A stretch of DNA of 11,349 nucleotides from an uncultured Mucilaginibacter sp. (GCA_946479225.1 CAMLFI010000043.1:1-11349); one strand, 5' to 3'. Counted from the stretch's first letter, positions 1 to 6,579 are shown. Numbers and translations: made by a program. The notes: a model not told the origin generated them from the letters alone.

Positions 1-408
1 ACATATTTTGGCAATTACCCATAAAAACTTTGCATAGGCTTTGTCTGCATCTATGCTGCCACCGAAGCAATATTCAACGCCAATTGCCGCATCGTTCGCG
101 TTTACGCCATACATTTGGTCGTCTTTTGGCACATTGTATAAAACGTGCCATGCTTTTTCGGGCGGGGCAGTCAGGGCCGGTACGCATTCAAGTATCTGCT
201 TGTCATCAACAAACAAATGGGCCGATGCTGTTGGCTGCGCATCTTTGGTATTGATATAATAGCTGATATTACTCAAAGCAGTAGATCCGGGGTTTCCGGT
301 ATCATGCACCACGATAAAACGAACCTTATTGATCAGCGCGCCCGATCTTCTTCGGGATGGTTTGGGGATGTATTTTGCCCCGATGGTGTATTTTTCTTTA
401 AATGACAT
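1..408 (-). CDS. N-acetylmuramoyl-L-alanine amidase (Amidase_2/PGRP fold), 3' end cut by window
   Basis: This peptidoglycan hydrolase is expected to cut the bond between N-acetylmuramic acid and L-alanine. The frame opens with ATG at 408 and stays open for 136 codons to the window edge, so the C-terminus is missing. Visible family marks are FIVVHDTG (residues 31-38, with H35 as the first zinc ligand), SAHLFVDD (62-69), KAWHVLYN (85-92) and AAIGVEYC (107-114), where E112 sits at the catalytic glutamate position of AmpD-type enzymes. The spacing resembles Bacillus XlyA/CwlA-type amidases and phage endolysins. The second zinc histidine and the Asp/Cys ligand would lie beyond position 1. No signal peptide is visible: the N-terminus is hydrophilic and basic. 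Export would then need a helper, which fits the membrane protein encoded 18 bases upstream in the same operon. A host recycling or remodelling amidase is possible, but an endolysin-like role fits the context better. Confidence 0.88.
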   Translation of the reverse strand, partial: MSFKEKYTIGAKYIPKPSRRRSGALINKVRFIVVHDTGNPGSTALSNISYYINTKDAQPTASAHLFVDDKQILECVPALTAPPEKAWHVLYNVPKDDQMYGVNANDAAIGVEYCFGGSIDADKAYAKFLWVIAKIC

Positions 409-426
409 GGTTTATAGGTTTAGGAC

Positions 427-1074
427 TTATCCAACGGGTTGTTCTTCTAAATTGGTGTCAGCAGATACATTGAGCTTATCTGTTTTCTTTTCTGTTTCTG
501 CAGAGTTCGACTTGTTTTCGGTGGTTTTTATGGCGGCGTAGGTAGCTGAACTTAAACCAAGCAAAACAAGGTTGTTGTTGTCAATAAGTGGCATAATGGC
601 GTCTACACTCCCGGATGTGGCTGTCGGAAGGTGTTCCATTACATAGGCAATAAACCACAGGCCGAAAACAAAATTGAACACCACGGTTTGAAAACGGGTT
701 ATGCTTACGTTGTTGTGATCTGAAAGAATATCCAGAATAAAGTTAGCCCCGTTCTTATCCTGGTGCCGAACGATATTTGGGTCTGTTTCGTCGCTTACAT
801 CAATAGCCTTGGCCGTGGCAATAGTGGCGGCGCTAATGCCTAATAGGATAACAGTTGAGGTATTTAGGCCCGGTGCCTGGTTAAAATCGATAATTATTGT
901 AATAAAAGAAGCTAAGACAATAATGGTCCACCAGGCAAGCTGTACACGAGACCAGCTGTAAGGTTGTTTTTCGGCGTTGCTGCGATCTTTAAGCATGCAA
1001 TAATTTTTATTGCAATAAAGCACAGCAATTGATAAGAGGACAAATACTATCCAGAAAATGGTAATTGATGACAT
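427..1074 (-). CDS. Multi-spanning membrane protein with duplicated two-helix module, next to amidase
   Basis: This 215-residue protein has about five membrane segments: roughly 4-20, 46-62, 73-90, 130-146 and 165-182. Two halves repeat the same plan. Residues 40-89 have S-x-x-R43-x-Q45, a Trp/Phe-rich helix, then LLGISAAT (77-84) and K89. Residues 124-183 have S-x-x-R127-x-Q129, a Phe-rich helix, then LLGLSSAT (171-178) and K183. A DILSD motif (115-119) precedes the second half. From memory, these motifs occur in a widespread bacterial membrane family of unknown function; I cannot give a family number. The N-terminal segment (1-20) may be an anchor. The C-terminal 30 residues are polar and rich in Glu, Lys and Asn. 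It is the first gene of a two-gene unit, with the amidase ATG 18 bases after its stop. A holin-like or export role for the amidase is an inference from context only. Confidence 0.85.
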   Translation of the reverse strand: MSSITIFWIVFVLLSIAVLYCNKNYCMLKDRSNAEKQPYSWSRVQLAWWTIIVLASFITIIIDFNQAPGLNTSTVILLGISAATIATAKAIDVSDETDPNIVRHQDKNGANFILDILSDHNNVSITRFQTVVFNFVFGLWFIAYVMEHLPTATSGSVDAIMPLIDNNNLVLLGLSSATYAAIKTTENKSNSAETEKKTDKLNVSADTNLEEQPVG

Positions 1075-1151
1075 AGTAATTTAGGTTTTAAGTGATGCCT
1101 TATAGGGGCCGGTTAGATAATTAATATACCTGTAACAGCTTATCAGACAAT

Positions 1152-1181
1152 CAAATATAACAAGAATAACTACTGGTGCAA
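1152..1181 (-). promoter_or_regulatory. Bacteroidota-type promoter for the membrane protein/amidase pair
   Basis: On the minus strand a -33 element TTG (1181-1179) is followed after 19 bases by TATATTTG (1159-1152), a perfect match to the Bacteroidota -7 consensus TAnnTTTG. The spacing is also right. The leader to the ATG at 1074 would be about 70 bases. It lies in the 273-base gap shared with the divergent lpxR gene. I found no equally good match on the plus strand for lpxR; TACTTTTA at 1294-1301 is the nearest. Confidence 0.55.
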
Positions 1182-1347
1182 CTATGCGGCTAATGTTTTT
1201 TACTAGCTTTATTCTGATGTAATAACACCGGGTAATATATATCGCAATAAAATGAGTTGGTTGCTTAATAGTAAAGATTTAAAAATTAATAAATACTTTT
1301 ACGTGCGCTTAATTGTATAAAAAGCGATTAAAACCGCATCACCAAGA

Positions 1348-2331
1348 ATGAAATACGGCCTTTACGCTTTGTTGTTTAACCTGGCATTAATTTTTACTGT
1401 TAAAGGCGTCAAGGCTCAGCGTACTTACCGTAACCAGGTAGGTAACAGGTTAGACAACGATCAATATGTTAACCCATATAATGACCGTTATTATATGGCG
1501 GGTTATTTATTAAACTTTACCACGGTATTAAACAGCGGTAAAGATTGTGCAAGTCTTTTAGGTGGCGGAACTATAAAAAAAACCCTCGAGCTGGAAATTG
1601 GGCAACAAATATACGGCCCTTTTGCTACCTGGGCCCGGTACGATTGGCTACAAGACCGCCCTTATACCGGGTATTTATATGCCGGCGCAGCCCTAACCTG
1701 GTTTAATGAGGATGAAAGCGCCTTAAAGATCAGCGCGCAGGTGGGTACCATAGGGCCGGCATCAATGGCAGAAAAGGTGCAGAAAAGCTTTCATCATGCA
1801 TTTAATTTAAAAGACCCGGAAGGCTGGCAATACCAGCTTAATAACGAGGTAGGACTTAACCTTGAGGCCCAATACACCCGTTTGCTATATCGTAATAACA
1901 GTGAATGGCTGGATGTAGCCGCTACTCCGTCGCTGCGGTTGGGTAATACCTTTAGCAACGCTACGGCAGCTGTACAGTTGCGTATTGGCAGTTTAGATAA
2001 ACTCTACCAATCAGCCGGTACCAATAGCCGCGTAAGCATGGGCGGCGACCGTCAAAAACACGAGCTTTACTTTTTTGCCATACCGCAGCTAAGCTATGTA
2101 GCCTATAATGCCACTATACAGGGCGGTATGTTTATTAAGGATAAAGGCCCTGTTCATTACGATGTGATCAATTTAGTGTTTACCCAGCAACTGGGTGTGC
2201 AGTTCGCTACCGACAGATGGTCGGCGGCGTATACCGCTATCATTCGTACCAAGGAGGTGGGGGGCGGAAGCAGCGCCCTTGGCCAGCAATGGGGGACGCT
2301 TGCGCTGGCTTATCGCTTTGGCGGTAATTAG
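1348..2331 (+). CDS. lpxR: Lipid A 3'-O-deacylase, LpxR family (DUF2219)
   Basis: LpxR is an outer-membrane beta-barrel hydrolase that removes the 3'-linked acyloxyacyl group from lipid A and so remodels lipopolysaccharide. The 327-residue product begins with a signal peptide (1-23, ending VKA, cleavage before Q24). Family marks follow: N37-D38 with D46-R47 (the ND...DR pattern near the mature N-terminus), DRPYTGYLY (103-111), GTIGPASMAE (133-142), VQKSFH with Q145 and H149 (equivalent to catalytic Q118/H122 of Salmonella LpxR), and GW-x-x-QL-x-x-E (159-167). Alternating hydrophobic strands and a C-terminal segment ending in RFGGN suit a barrel. Length is normal for the family. The ATG follows an A-rich stretch without a Shine-Dalgarno sequence. 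It is a single gene, divergent from the amidase unit and convergent with kduI. Family assignment is strong; the exact lipid substrate in this organism is inferred. Confidence 0.9.
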   Translation: MKYGLYALLFNLALIFTVKGVKAQRTYRNQVGNRLDNDQYVNPYNDRYYMAGYLLNFTTVLNSGKDCASLLGGGTIKKTLELEIGQQIYGPFATWARYDWLQDRPYTGYLYAGAALTWFNEDESALKISAQVGTIGPASMAEKVQKSFHHAFNLKDPEGWQYQLNNEVGLNLEAQYTRLLYRNNSEWLDVAATPSLRLGNTFSNATAAVQLRIGSLDKLYQSAGTNSRVSMGGDRQKHELYFFAIPQLSYVAYNATIQGGMFIKDKGPVHYDVINLVFTQQLGVQFATDRWSAAYTAIIRTKEVGGGSSALGQQWGTLALAYRFGGN

Positions 2332-2395
2332 GCAAAATAGCGGGTGATCCAAAATAAATACGTTACCAAAAAAATAAACAGGTAATTTATTGAAT

Positions 2396-2409
2396 GTTAA
2401 GTACTTAAC
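2396..2409. repeat. 14-bp perfect palindrome
   Basis: GTTAAGTACTTAAC equals its own reverse complement. It has no loop, so it is not a terminator; it could be a binding site for a dimeric protein. It lies inside the larger inverted repeat at 2343-2551. Confidence 0.5.
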
Positions 2410-2520
2410 TATTTAATGTGAAACTACTTATTCGTCAGGAAAAGTAGCTGTGGATTGGTTGTAAATTGCTGATTATAAGCTAATTGTAGAAGGACAAAAA
2501 CAGCGATTTTTTGGCATTTT

Positions 2521-2549
2521 TTGGATCAGTTTGGATCACTTTTGGATCA
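2521..2549. repeat. Three TTGGATCA direct repeats, about one helical turn apart
   Basis: TTGGATCA occurs at 2521-2528, 2531-2538 and 2542-2549, with spacings of 10 and 11 bases. The third copy forms part of the right arm of the 12-bp inverted repeat, and an inverted copy stands at 2345-2352. Copies on one face of the helix suggest a possible cooperative protein-binding array, but this is inference. Confidence 0.65.
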
Positions 2550-2552
2550 CCT

Positions 2553-2593
2553 TAGCAACACAATAGCAACACAATAGCAACACTTTTGCAACA
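2553..2593. repeat. 11-bp tandem repeat with GCAACA core, four units
   Basis: The unit TAGCAACACAA is exact at 2553-2563 and 2564-2574 and partly kept from 2575. The core GCAACA recurs at 2555, 2566, 2577 and 2588, at exactly 11-base steps. The array lies directly after the TTGGATCA cluster and stops just before the kduI stop codon (2600-2602). It is next to a 10-base palindrome, AACAGCTGTT (2590-2599). No open frame of note crosses it. Confidence 0.7.
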
Positions 2594-2599
2594 GCTGTT

Positions 2600-3430
2600 T
2601 TACCTCAAATCTCCAATATTAACCACATCCATATCGCTGTAGTCCTGGTTTTCGCCGCCCATACCCCATATAAACGAATAATTGCTGGTGCCGCAGCCTG
2701 AGTGGATAGACCATGGCGGACTGATAACCGCCTGGTGGTTATGTACGGTGATATGTCGCGTTTCCTGCGGCTGCCCCATAAAATGGAAAACGGTTTGGTT
2801 GTTCGGCAAATCGAAATAAAAGTACGCCTCCATTCTGCGGTCGTGTGTGTGGGCGGGCATAGTGTTCCAAACACTGCCGGTGTTTAAAACTGTTAGGCCC
2901 ATTACCAACTGACAGCTTTTTATACCATCGGCAAAAATGTATTTATACACGGTACGATGGTTAGATGTTTCTGTTGACCCGATTGTCATGGGGCTGGCAT
3001 CAATGGCCATCATCAGCCGGGTAGGGTAGGCCATATGCGCGGGAGTTGAAAGTATATAAAAAACAGCGGGATCATCTACATCTGCTGATGCGAAACTAAC
3101 CTCTTTGCTTCCCCGGCCAATATACAGGCAGTCTTTTTTCCCGAGTTCGTATTGCGTTCCATCCACCACAATAGTACCTGCGCCGCCTACATTAATAACA
3201 CCCATTTCCCGTCGCTCCAAAAAATACTCCGCTTTTAGCATCGCAATATTTTTAAGTGTGAGCGCATCTACTTCAGGCATGGCGCCCCCTATAATTACCC
3301 TATCATAATGGCTGTAGGTAAAGCACATTTTGCCGGGCTTCATCATTTCTTCAATCAAAAACTGCTCACGCAGCTCGGCAGTGTTCAATCCCTTTATTTC
3401 TTTGGGGCTGTTGTGGTATCGCTGTTGCAT
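2600..3430 (-). CDS. kduI: 5-dehydro-4-deoxy-D-glucuronate isomerase (4-deoxy-L-threo-5-hexosulose-uronate ketol-isomerase)
   Basis: KduI (EC 5.3.1.17) is a cytoplasmic, zinc-dependent cupin enzyme. It converts 5-dehydro-4-deoxy-D-glucuronate, released by lyases from pectin or other polyuronides, to 2,5-diketo-3-deoxygluconate, which KduD then reduces. The 276-residue product is almost the length of the E. coli enzyme. The zinc site is plain: H194 and H196 in AHTHDRRMEA, E201, and H243 in PPWSIHSG. The C-terminus WGMGGENQDYSDMD (from about 256) is characteristic of the family. ATG at 3430 is the only reasonable start. No kduD, uronate permease, lyase or SusCD pair is in the window, so here it is an isolated gene. 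It sits 90 bases downstream of the lipoprotein hydrolase gene on the same strand and could be read with it or from its own weak promoter. Confidence 0.96.
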   Translation of the reverse strand: MQQRYHNSPKEIKGLNTAELREQFLIEEMMKPGKMCFTYSHYDRVIIGGAMPEVDALTLKNIAMLKAEYFLERREMGVINVGGAGTIVVDGTQYELGKKDCLYIGRGSKEVSFASADVDDPAVFYILSTPAHMAYPTRLMMAIDASPMTIGSTETSNHRTVYKYIFADGIKSCQLVMGLTVLNTGSVWNTMPAHTHDRRMEAYFYFDLPNNQTVFHFMGQPQETRHITVHNHQAVISPPWSIHSGCGTSNYSFIWGMGGENQDYSDMDVVNIGDLR

Positions 3431-3469
3431 GGTATTATAGGTTAGATGACTATTGGTAACGTAAAATTA

Positions 3470-3477
3470 CAAATATT
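3470..3477 (-). promoter_or_regulatory. Possible weak -7 element for kduI
   Basis: AATATTTG on the minus strand matches TAnnTTTG at seven of eight positions and lies 40 bases before the kduI ATG. No TTG is found at the expected -33 distance, so this is a tentative call. Confidence 0.2.
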
Positions 3478-3520
3478 ACAACAACAGTTTTTCTATTGAT
3501 GAACTTTCTGGCTTAATCGA

Positions 3521-4798
3521 TCATTGTTTTTTCACTTGATAAGGAATGTAGTTTTCCCATTTCCAGGGGGTGTAAGTATCTGCAATAGTAATTTTTAAAA
3601 TTTCCCTGAAAATGCTCTCCGCATTATCGCTATTAGAAAGTATCACTATCCCGATCTCTTTTTCAGGAAATAAAATAGTGTAGTGTTGAAACCCATCGCC
3701 ATGCCCCTCTTTAAAGGCGCCAAATCCAAAAGGCGATTGCAATATGCCCCAGCCTAAGCCATAGTTTAATTGTACGTTATCGTTTTCATTTGACTGTACA
3801 AGTGATAGCGGGCCAAATTGTGCCTTGGTCTTTATCGGGAAATTAAGTTTGAACATGGTATCAGTTATCGGCGATCTTTCCTTTACCAGCCTTGAAAGGT
3901 GTTTTACAAACAATGAATAATCTATTAAATTGGTTTCCATTGAGCCTGCGGCCTGTGCTTCTTCTCTTTTCTCTTTTGTTATTACTTTTTGCTCATTATT
4001 GTGCCCGTTGCAATAGCTTTTGTCAAATCGTTCTTGCCATACATAACTGGTATTACGCATTTGCAAGGGATCAAACACTTCGTCTTTGGCCAGTTGTTCA
4101 AGGCCCTTTCCGGTGATATGCTCTATTACATATTGCAAAAGCATAAAGCCTTCGCCCGAATAATAATACTGTGTTCCCGGGTCAAAATAAATTTTAAGTT
4201 TACGCTTGTTTTCAAGATCATCTGGTCTTGGTATCCGCCTCCAGTTTTGCAATCCCGATGTATGCGACAGACACATTCTGGCCGTTATTTGGGTATAGCG
4301 TTTATCAGTTTTCAAATCCTGAAAGCCGCGTTGTTTATCACTCTTAAACTCCGGAATAGGAACATTTAAATATTGTTGAAGGGGTTTGTCAAGATCAAGT
4401 GTACCCTTAACAACCAATTTAGCCACCAAATAGCCAAAAACCGCTTTACTTAATGATGCGCCATAAAAAATATCGTTGATCTGCAAGGGGATTTTCTCAT
4501 CAAGGTTAGCGTATCCGAAAGCCTTATGGTAAACAATTTGATTGGCATTAATTACAGAAATAGCCATTCCGCTAACCCGGGCCGAATCCATCAGGGCTTT
4601 TATCCTTGTATCTAATTTCGATACTTCAATTTTCGTGCTGTCAATTCTCTCTATAATCGTCCGGGTAGAGTCTGTCAGTACCTTAATATCGTTATCAAAT
4701 TGGTTTTTTCTGATGTTTTCTGATTCTTCTTTTGAGATACATGACACCGCTATCAAGCTGACAATCAAAAATCTTATAGCATACTTTAATTTGCTCAT
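3521..4798 (-). CDS. Lipoprotein serine hydrolase, class C beta-lactamase/PBP-like (PF00144)
   Basis: This 425-residue protein has a lipoprotein signal: a hydrophobic core to SLIAVSC with C20 as the lipidated cysteine. KEE follows at +3 to +5, which resembles the Bacteroidota surface-export signal, so it may face outward (inference). Residues 30-70 look like a short helical linker. The hydrolase domain follows: S115-L-S-K118 is the nucleophile motif SxxK, LSHTSGL (177-183) is typical of the family, the YxN position reads Y213-S-G215 with Gly for Asn, and H366-G-D-G stands for the KTG/HxG motif. The domain runs to about residue 400. Such proteins include carboxypeptidases, esterases, D-peptidases and AmpC-like enzymes; sequence alone does not decide the substrate, and a true beta-lactamase is not shown. 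The start is 11 bases after the stop of the XRE/DUF4870 gene, so the two very likely share a transcript. Confidence 0.88.
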   Translation of the reverse strand: MSKLKYAIRFLIVSLIAVSCISKEESENIRKNQFDNDIKVLTDSTRTIIERIDSTKIEVSKLDTRIKALMDSARVSGMAISVINANQIVYHKAFGYANLDEKIPLQINDIFYGASLSKAVFGYLVAKLVVKGTLDLDKPLQQYLNVPIPEFKSDKQRGFQDLKTDKRYTQITARMCLSHTSGLQNWRRIPRPDDLENKRKLKIYFDPGTQYYYSGEGFMLLQYVIEHITGKGLEQLAKDEVFDPLQMRNTSYVWQERFDKSYCNGHNNEQKVITKEKREEAQAAGSMETNLIDYSLFVKHLSRLVKERSPITDTMFKLNFPIKTKAQFGPLSLVQSNENDNVQLNYGLGWGILQSPFGFGAFKEGHGDGFQHYTILFPEKEIGIVILSNSDNAESIFREILKITIADTYTPWKWENYIPYQVKKQ

Positions 4799-4809
4799 TA
4801 TCGTGTTTC

Positions 4810-5355
4810 CTATTTTAAAAAGGCAAAACTTGGTTTATAGTCAACCTGTCCGTTGCGGCGGAATTTTATTGTATTGGTTATAATGATAACTATATTGAAT
4901 AAATACATACACCATGGTACAAACATGGAAAGCCCAATGAACAGAAATGTAGTGAAGATAGCCAGGAAGAATGCTATGGCCCAGGTAATTTGAAAGTTGA
5001 TTATTGCCTTTGCCAGTTGATCAATATCTTCAACCTTTTCCTTTTTAAATAGCCATATCGCTAATGGTATTATAAATCCGAGCAGGGGAAATACGATAAA
5101 ACTAAACTGTGATAAATTTAAAATTGCCAAAACATCATTGTCTTTATTGGTTTTCTGATTAATTAGCTCGTTTTCTGAAACATCTAACGGTAAGGCCAAT
5201 CGTTTTAATGTGTCTCCGCGTGGCACAGAGCCGCCATTTTCAATCCGTTGAACGGTCCTCAGACTTAATCCGGCTTTGTCAGCGAGCTGCTCCTGAGAAA
5301 GTCCCTTTCTTGTTCTTAAATCTTTTATTTTTTTTGCCAGATCCGGACTTTTCAT
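4810..5355 (-). CDS. Membrane-anchored XRE-family regulator with DUF4870-like C-terminal domain
   Basis: The 181-residue protein joins two parts. Residues 6-62 form a Cro/C1-type helix-turn-helix: LSQEQLADKAGLSLRTVQRIENG (19-41, shown in part) holds the recognition helix with LRTVQRIE. Residues 80-165 form three or so membrane segments (about 82-102, 124-141, 142-160). The stretch with AKAIINFQITWAI (114-126) and a preceding PLAIWLFKK resembles DUF4870/Tic20-like membrane proteins. DNA-binding near the membrane, perhaps sensing envelope state, is inferred from the fusion. It is the first gene of an apparent two-gene operon with the lipoprotein hydrolase, and it may regulate that gene or its own promoter. 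The ATG at 5355 lies 23 bases after a perfect -7 element. A chance fusion is unlikely, since the frame is continuous and both parts are complete. Confidence 0.88.
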   Translation of the reverse strand: MKSPDLAKKIKDLRTRKGLSQEQLADKAGLSLRTVQRIENGGSVPRGDTLKRLALPLDVSENELINQKTNKDNDVLAILNLSQFSFIVFPLLGFIIPLAIWLFKKEKVEDIDQLAKAIINFQITWAIAFFLAIFTTFLFIGLSMFVPWCMYLFNIVIIITNTIKFRRNGQVDYKPSFAFLK

Positions 5356-5378
5356 TGTGATAATATGAAATCAGATAG

Positions 5379-5386
5379 CAAAGGTA
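5379..5386 (-). promoter_or_regulatory. -7 promoter element for the XRE/hydrolase operon
   Basis: TACCTTTG on the minus strand is a perfect match to TAnnTTTG and lies 23 bases before the ATG at 5355, giving a leader of about 15 bases. The -33 region is AT-rich but has no TTG at the best spacing. The site is close enough to the start for the XRE protein to repress it by binding here (inference). Confidence 0.45.
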
Positions 5387-5548
5387 TAGAGTTATTTTAG
5401 TTTTCTTTAGGACTTATATGCGCCATTTATACGACAAGTGCGGCCGCAAAGTATTCATATACTGGTATTTGATGGGTTAGGTTCTAAATTACGTATCCCA
5501 TGCGGCGACATTAGATATTATTCGGTAATTTCCATATTAAGCTCAACA

Positions 5549-6421
5549 CTATTTAACAACCAATGTATACTCCCCCCACAACTCCGTTTTATGCGATTGA
5601 TAATCACCATCAGGATCGGCCATGGGCAAGGCTGTGCGTACAACGGCCGACTTTGATGTAACCTCAACTGATGTAGAAGCTATTCTTTCTGACGGTACCT
5701 CCTCACGTGGTTTGTTAGGATCAAATTCGGGTATATCCAGTTTAATACGGTAACTAAAGCTTTTATTGTTAGTCAGATCAAGCCCTAAATATTTCAACGG
5801 AATGGCTACCTCAAAAACGGGTTGCGTGCCTTGCAATTTACCAACGGCTATAATTTCTTTATCGTTATAAAGCGGCAGAGCTGTTTCTGATATTCCTTTC
5901 AGGCCCGACACGCCTATTTCTTTAAGCACCGTTGTTAACCGCTTGTCCGCTATTTTCCTTATTGAGTCTATTGTTCTGAGGTGGGCCAAAGTATCCCGCT
6001 TAAATTCCCTTAAGCTAAGCAATGGCATCATCACCGTCATCATCGCATTATTGCTCAGCGAAACCGGAAAGGTAACGGTTGCATTACCCACTGCTTTTGC
6101 CCTTGCCTTTTTATCTAACGTATGGCTGGTAGTGAAGGCGATACCTCCGTTAAGCACCTTTGTGGTTACTGTTACGTCAACACCGCGAATGGCTAAGTAG
6201 AGGTTAGCACCATCATTGGCCACTAAATAATAAATGCGGTTAGTTTCGTTATAAGCCCACGGCATGTTGGCCCATTCGGTTAAACGGCCATCTATTTTTA
6301 CGTTTTGCGGTGCAAGTGCGCTGCCTTGCTGTATCAGTGGTAGCTTTTGTGCATTAGTGGCTGTAGCAATGCACAAAAGCAATGCAGCTGCAGGTAAAAT
6401 ATTAAATATTAGTTTTTTCAC
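5549..6421 (-). CDS. Secreted protein with N-terminal CBM9/DOMON-like domain, function unknown
   Basis: The 290-residue product has a signal peptide (1-24, hydrophobic core 8-20, cleavage after NA before Q25). The start codon is GTG at 6421; no ATG gives a complete signal peptide. Residues 41-80 hold the pattern VKIDGRLTEW followed by ANDGANLYLAI (68-78). This is typical of the CBM9-like or DOMON-like beta-sandwich found in secreted Bacteroidota proteins. The middle (about 130-175) is charged and helical, and the last third (about 195-290) returns to beta-rich sequence ending in WGEYTLVVK. No catalytic motif is recognised, so a binding role is possible but unproven. The gene stands alone, divergent from valS, with a gap of about 190 bases to the XRE gene downstream. 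Periplasmic or surface location is inferred from the signal peptide. Confidence 0.75.
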   Translation of the reverse strand: MKKLIFNILPAAALLLCIATATNAQKLPLIQQGSALAPQNVKIDGRLTEWANMPWAYNETNRIYYLVANDGANLYLAIRGVDVTVTTKVLNGGIAFTTSHTLDKKARAKAVGNATVTFPVSLSNNAMMTVMMPLLSLREFKRDTLAHLRTIDSIRKIADKRLTTVLKEIGVSGLKGISETALPLYNDKEIIAVGKLQGTQPVFEVAIPLKYLGLDLTNNKSFSYRIKLDIPEFDPNKPREEVPSERIASTSVEVTSKSAVVRTALPMADPDGDYQSHKTELWGEYTLVVK

Positions 6422-6452
6422 GGGCTGTGTGGCAGGTTTATATTTAGCTCAT

Positions 6453-6483
6453 CTAAGATAGTAGTAATAAATAAAAACTACAA
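6453..6483 (-). promoter_or_regulatory. Probable promoter for the secreted CBM9-like protein
   Basis: On the minus strand TTG (6483-6481) is followed after 20 bases by TATCTTAG (6460-6453), which fits TAnnTTTG at seven of eight positions. The spacing is right and the GTG start lies 31 bases further on. Confidence 0.35.
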
Positions 6484-6579
6484 TTTTAGTTAATTAAAAT
6501 TAAAATGTATGTGGTTAATATGCGATAGCTGAGTTGAGGAATAGCACAAAATCAGTCCCAGATTTTGCCCCAAAAACCG

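Larger units (their letters stand above)
2343..2551. repeat. 12-bp perfect inverted repeat bounding a 209-bp intergenic segment
   Basis: GGTGATCCAAAA at 2343-2354 is exactly complementary to TTTTGGATCACC at 2540-2551. The left arm begins 12 bases after the lpxR stop codon. The 185 bases between the arms are AT-rich and hold no credible gene. The layout resembles a MITE or a long-range hairpin between convergent genes. I see no target-site duplication: the flanks read AATAGCG on the left and TTAGCAA on the right. A perfect 12-base match inside one 268-base gap is unlikely by chance, but what it does is unknown. Confidence 0.6.

Noticed and set aside
145..405. 86-codon plus-strand open frame at the left edge
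   Set aside because: It is the shadow of the amidase, whose minus-strand frame carries conserved motifs.
1294..1301. TACTTTTA as -7 element of lpxR
   Set aside because: One mismatch to the consensus and no TTG at the proper -33 distance; too weak to list as a feature.
2553..2593. CRISPR-like array
   Set aside because: Units are 11 bases with no spacers, and no cas gene is near.
2590..2599. Intrinsic terminator at the end of kduI
   Set aside because: The palindrome AACAGCTGTT has no loop and is not followed by a T-run on the minus strand. A 6-bp hairpin at 2424-2447 likewise lacks a T-tract.
3989..4369. 126-codon plus-strand open frame
   Set aside because: It is antisense to the serine hydrolase gene, whose frame has clear motifs. 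The plus-strand product shows no recognisable domain.
5438..5656. 72-codon plus-strand open frame across the gap and the end of the CBM9-like gene
   Set aside because: No start context, no domain and half of it is antisense to a well-supported gene. The gap 5387-5548 otherwise shows nothing I can support.
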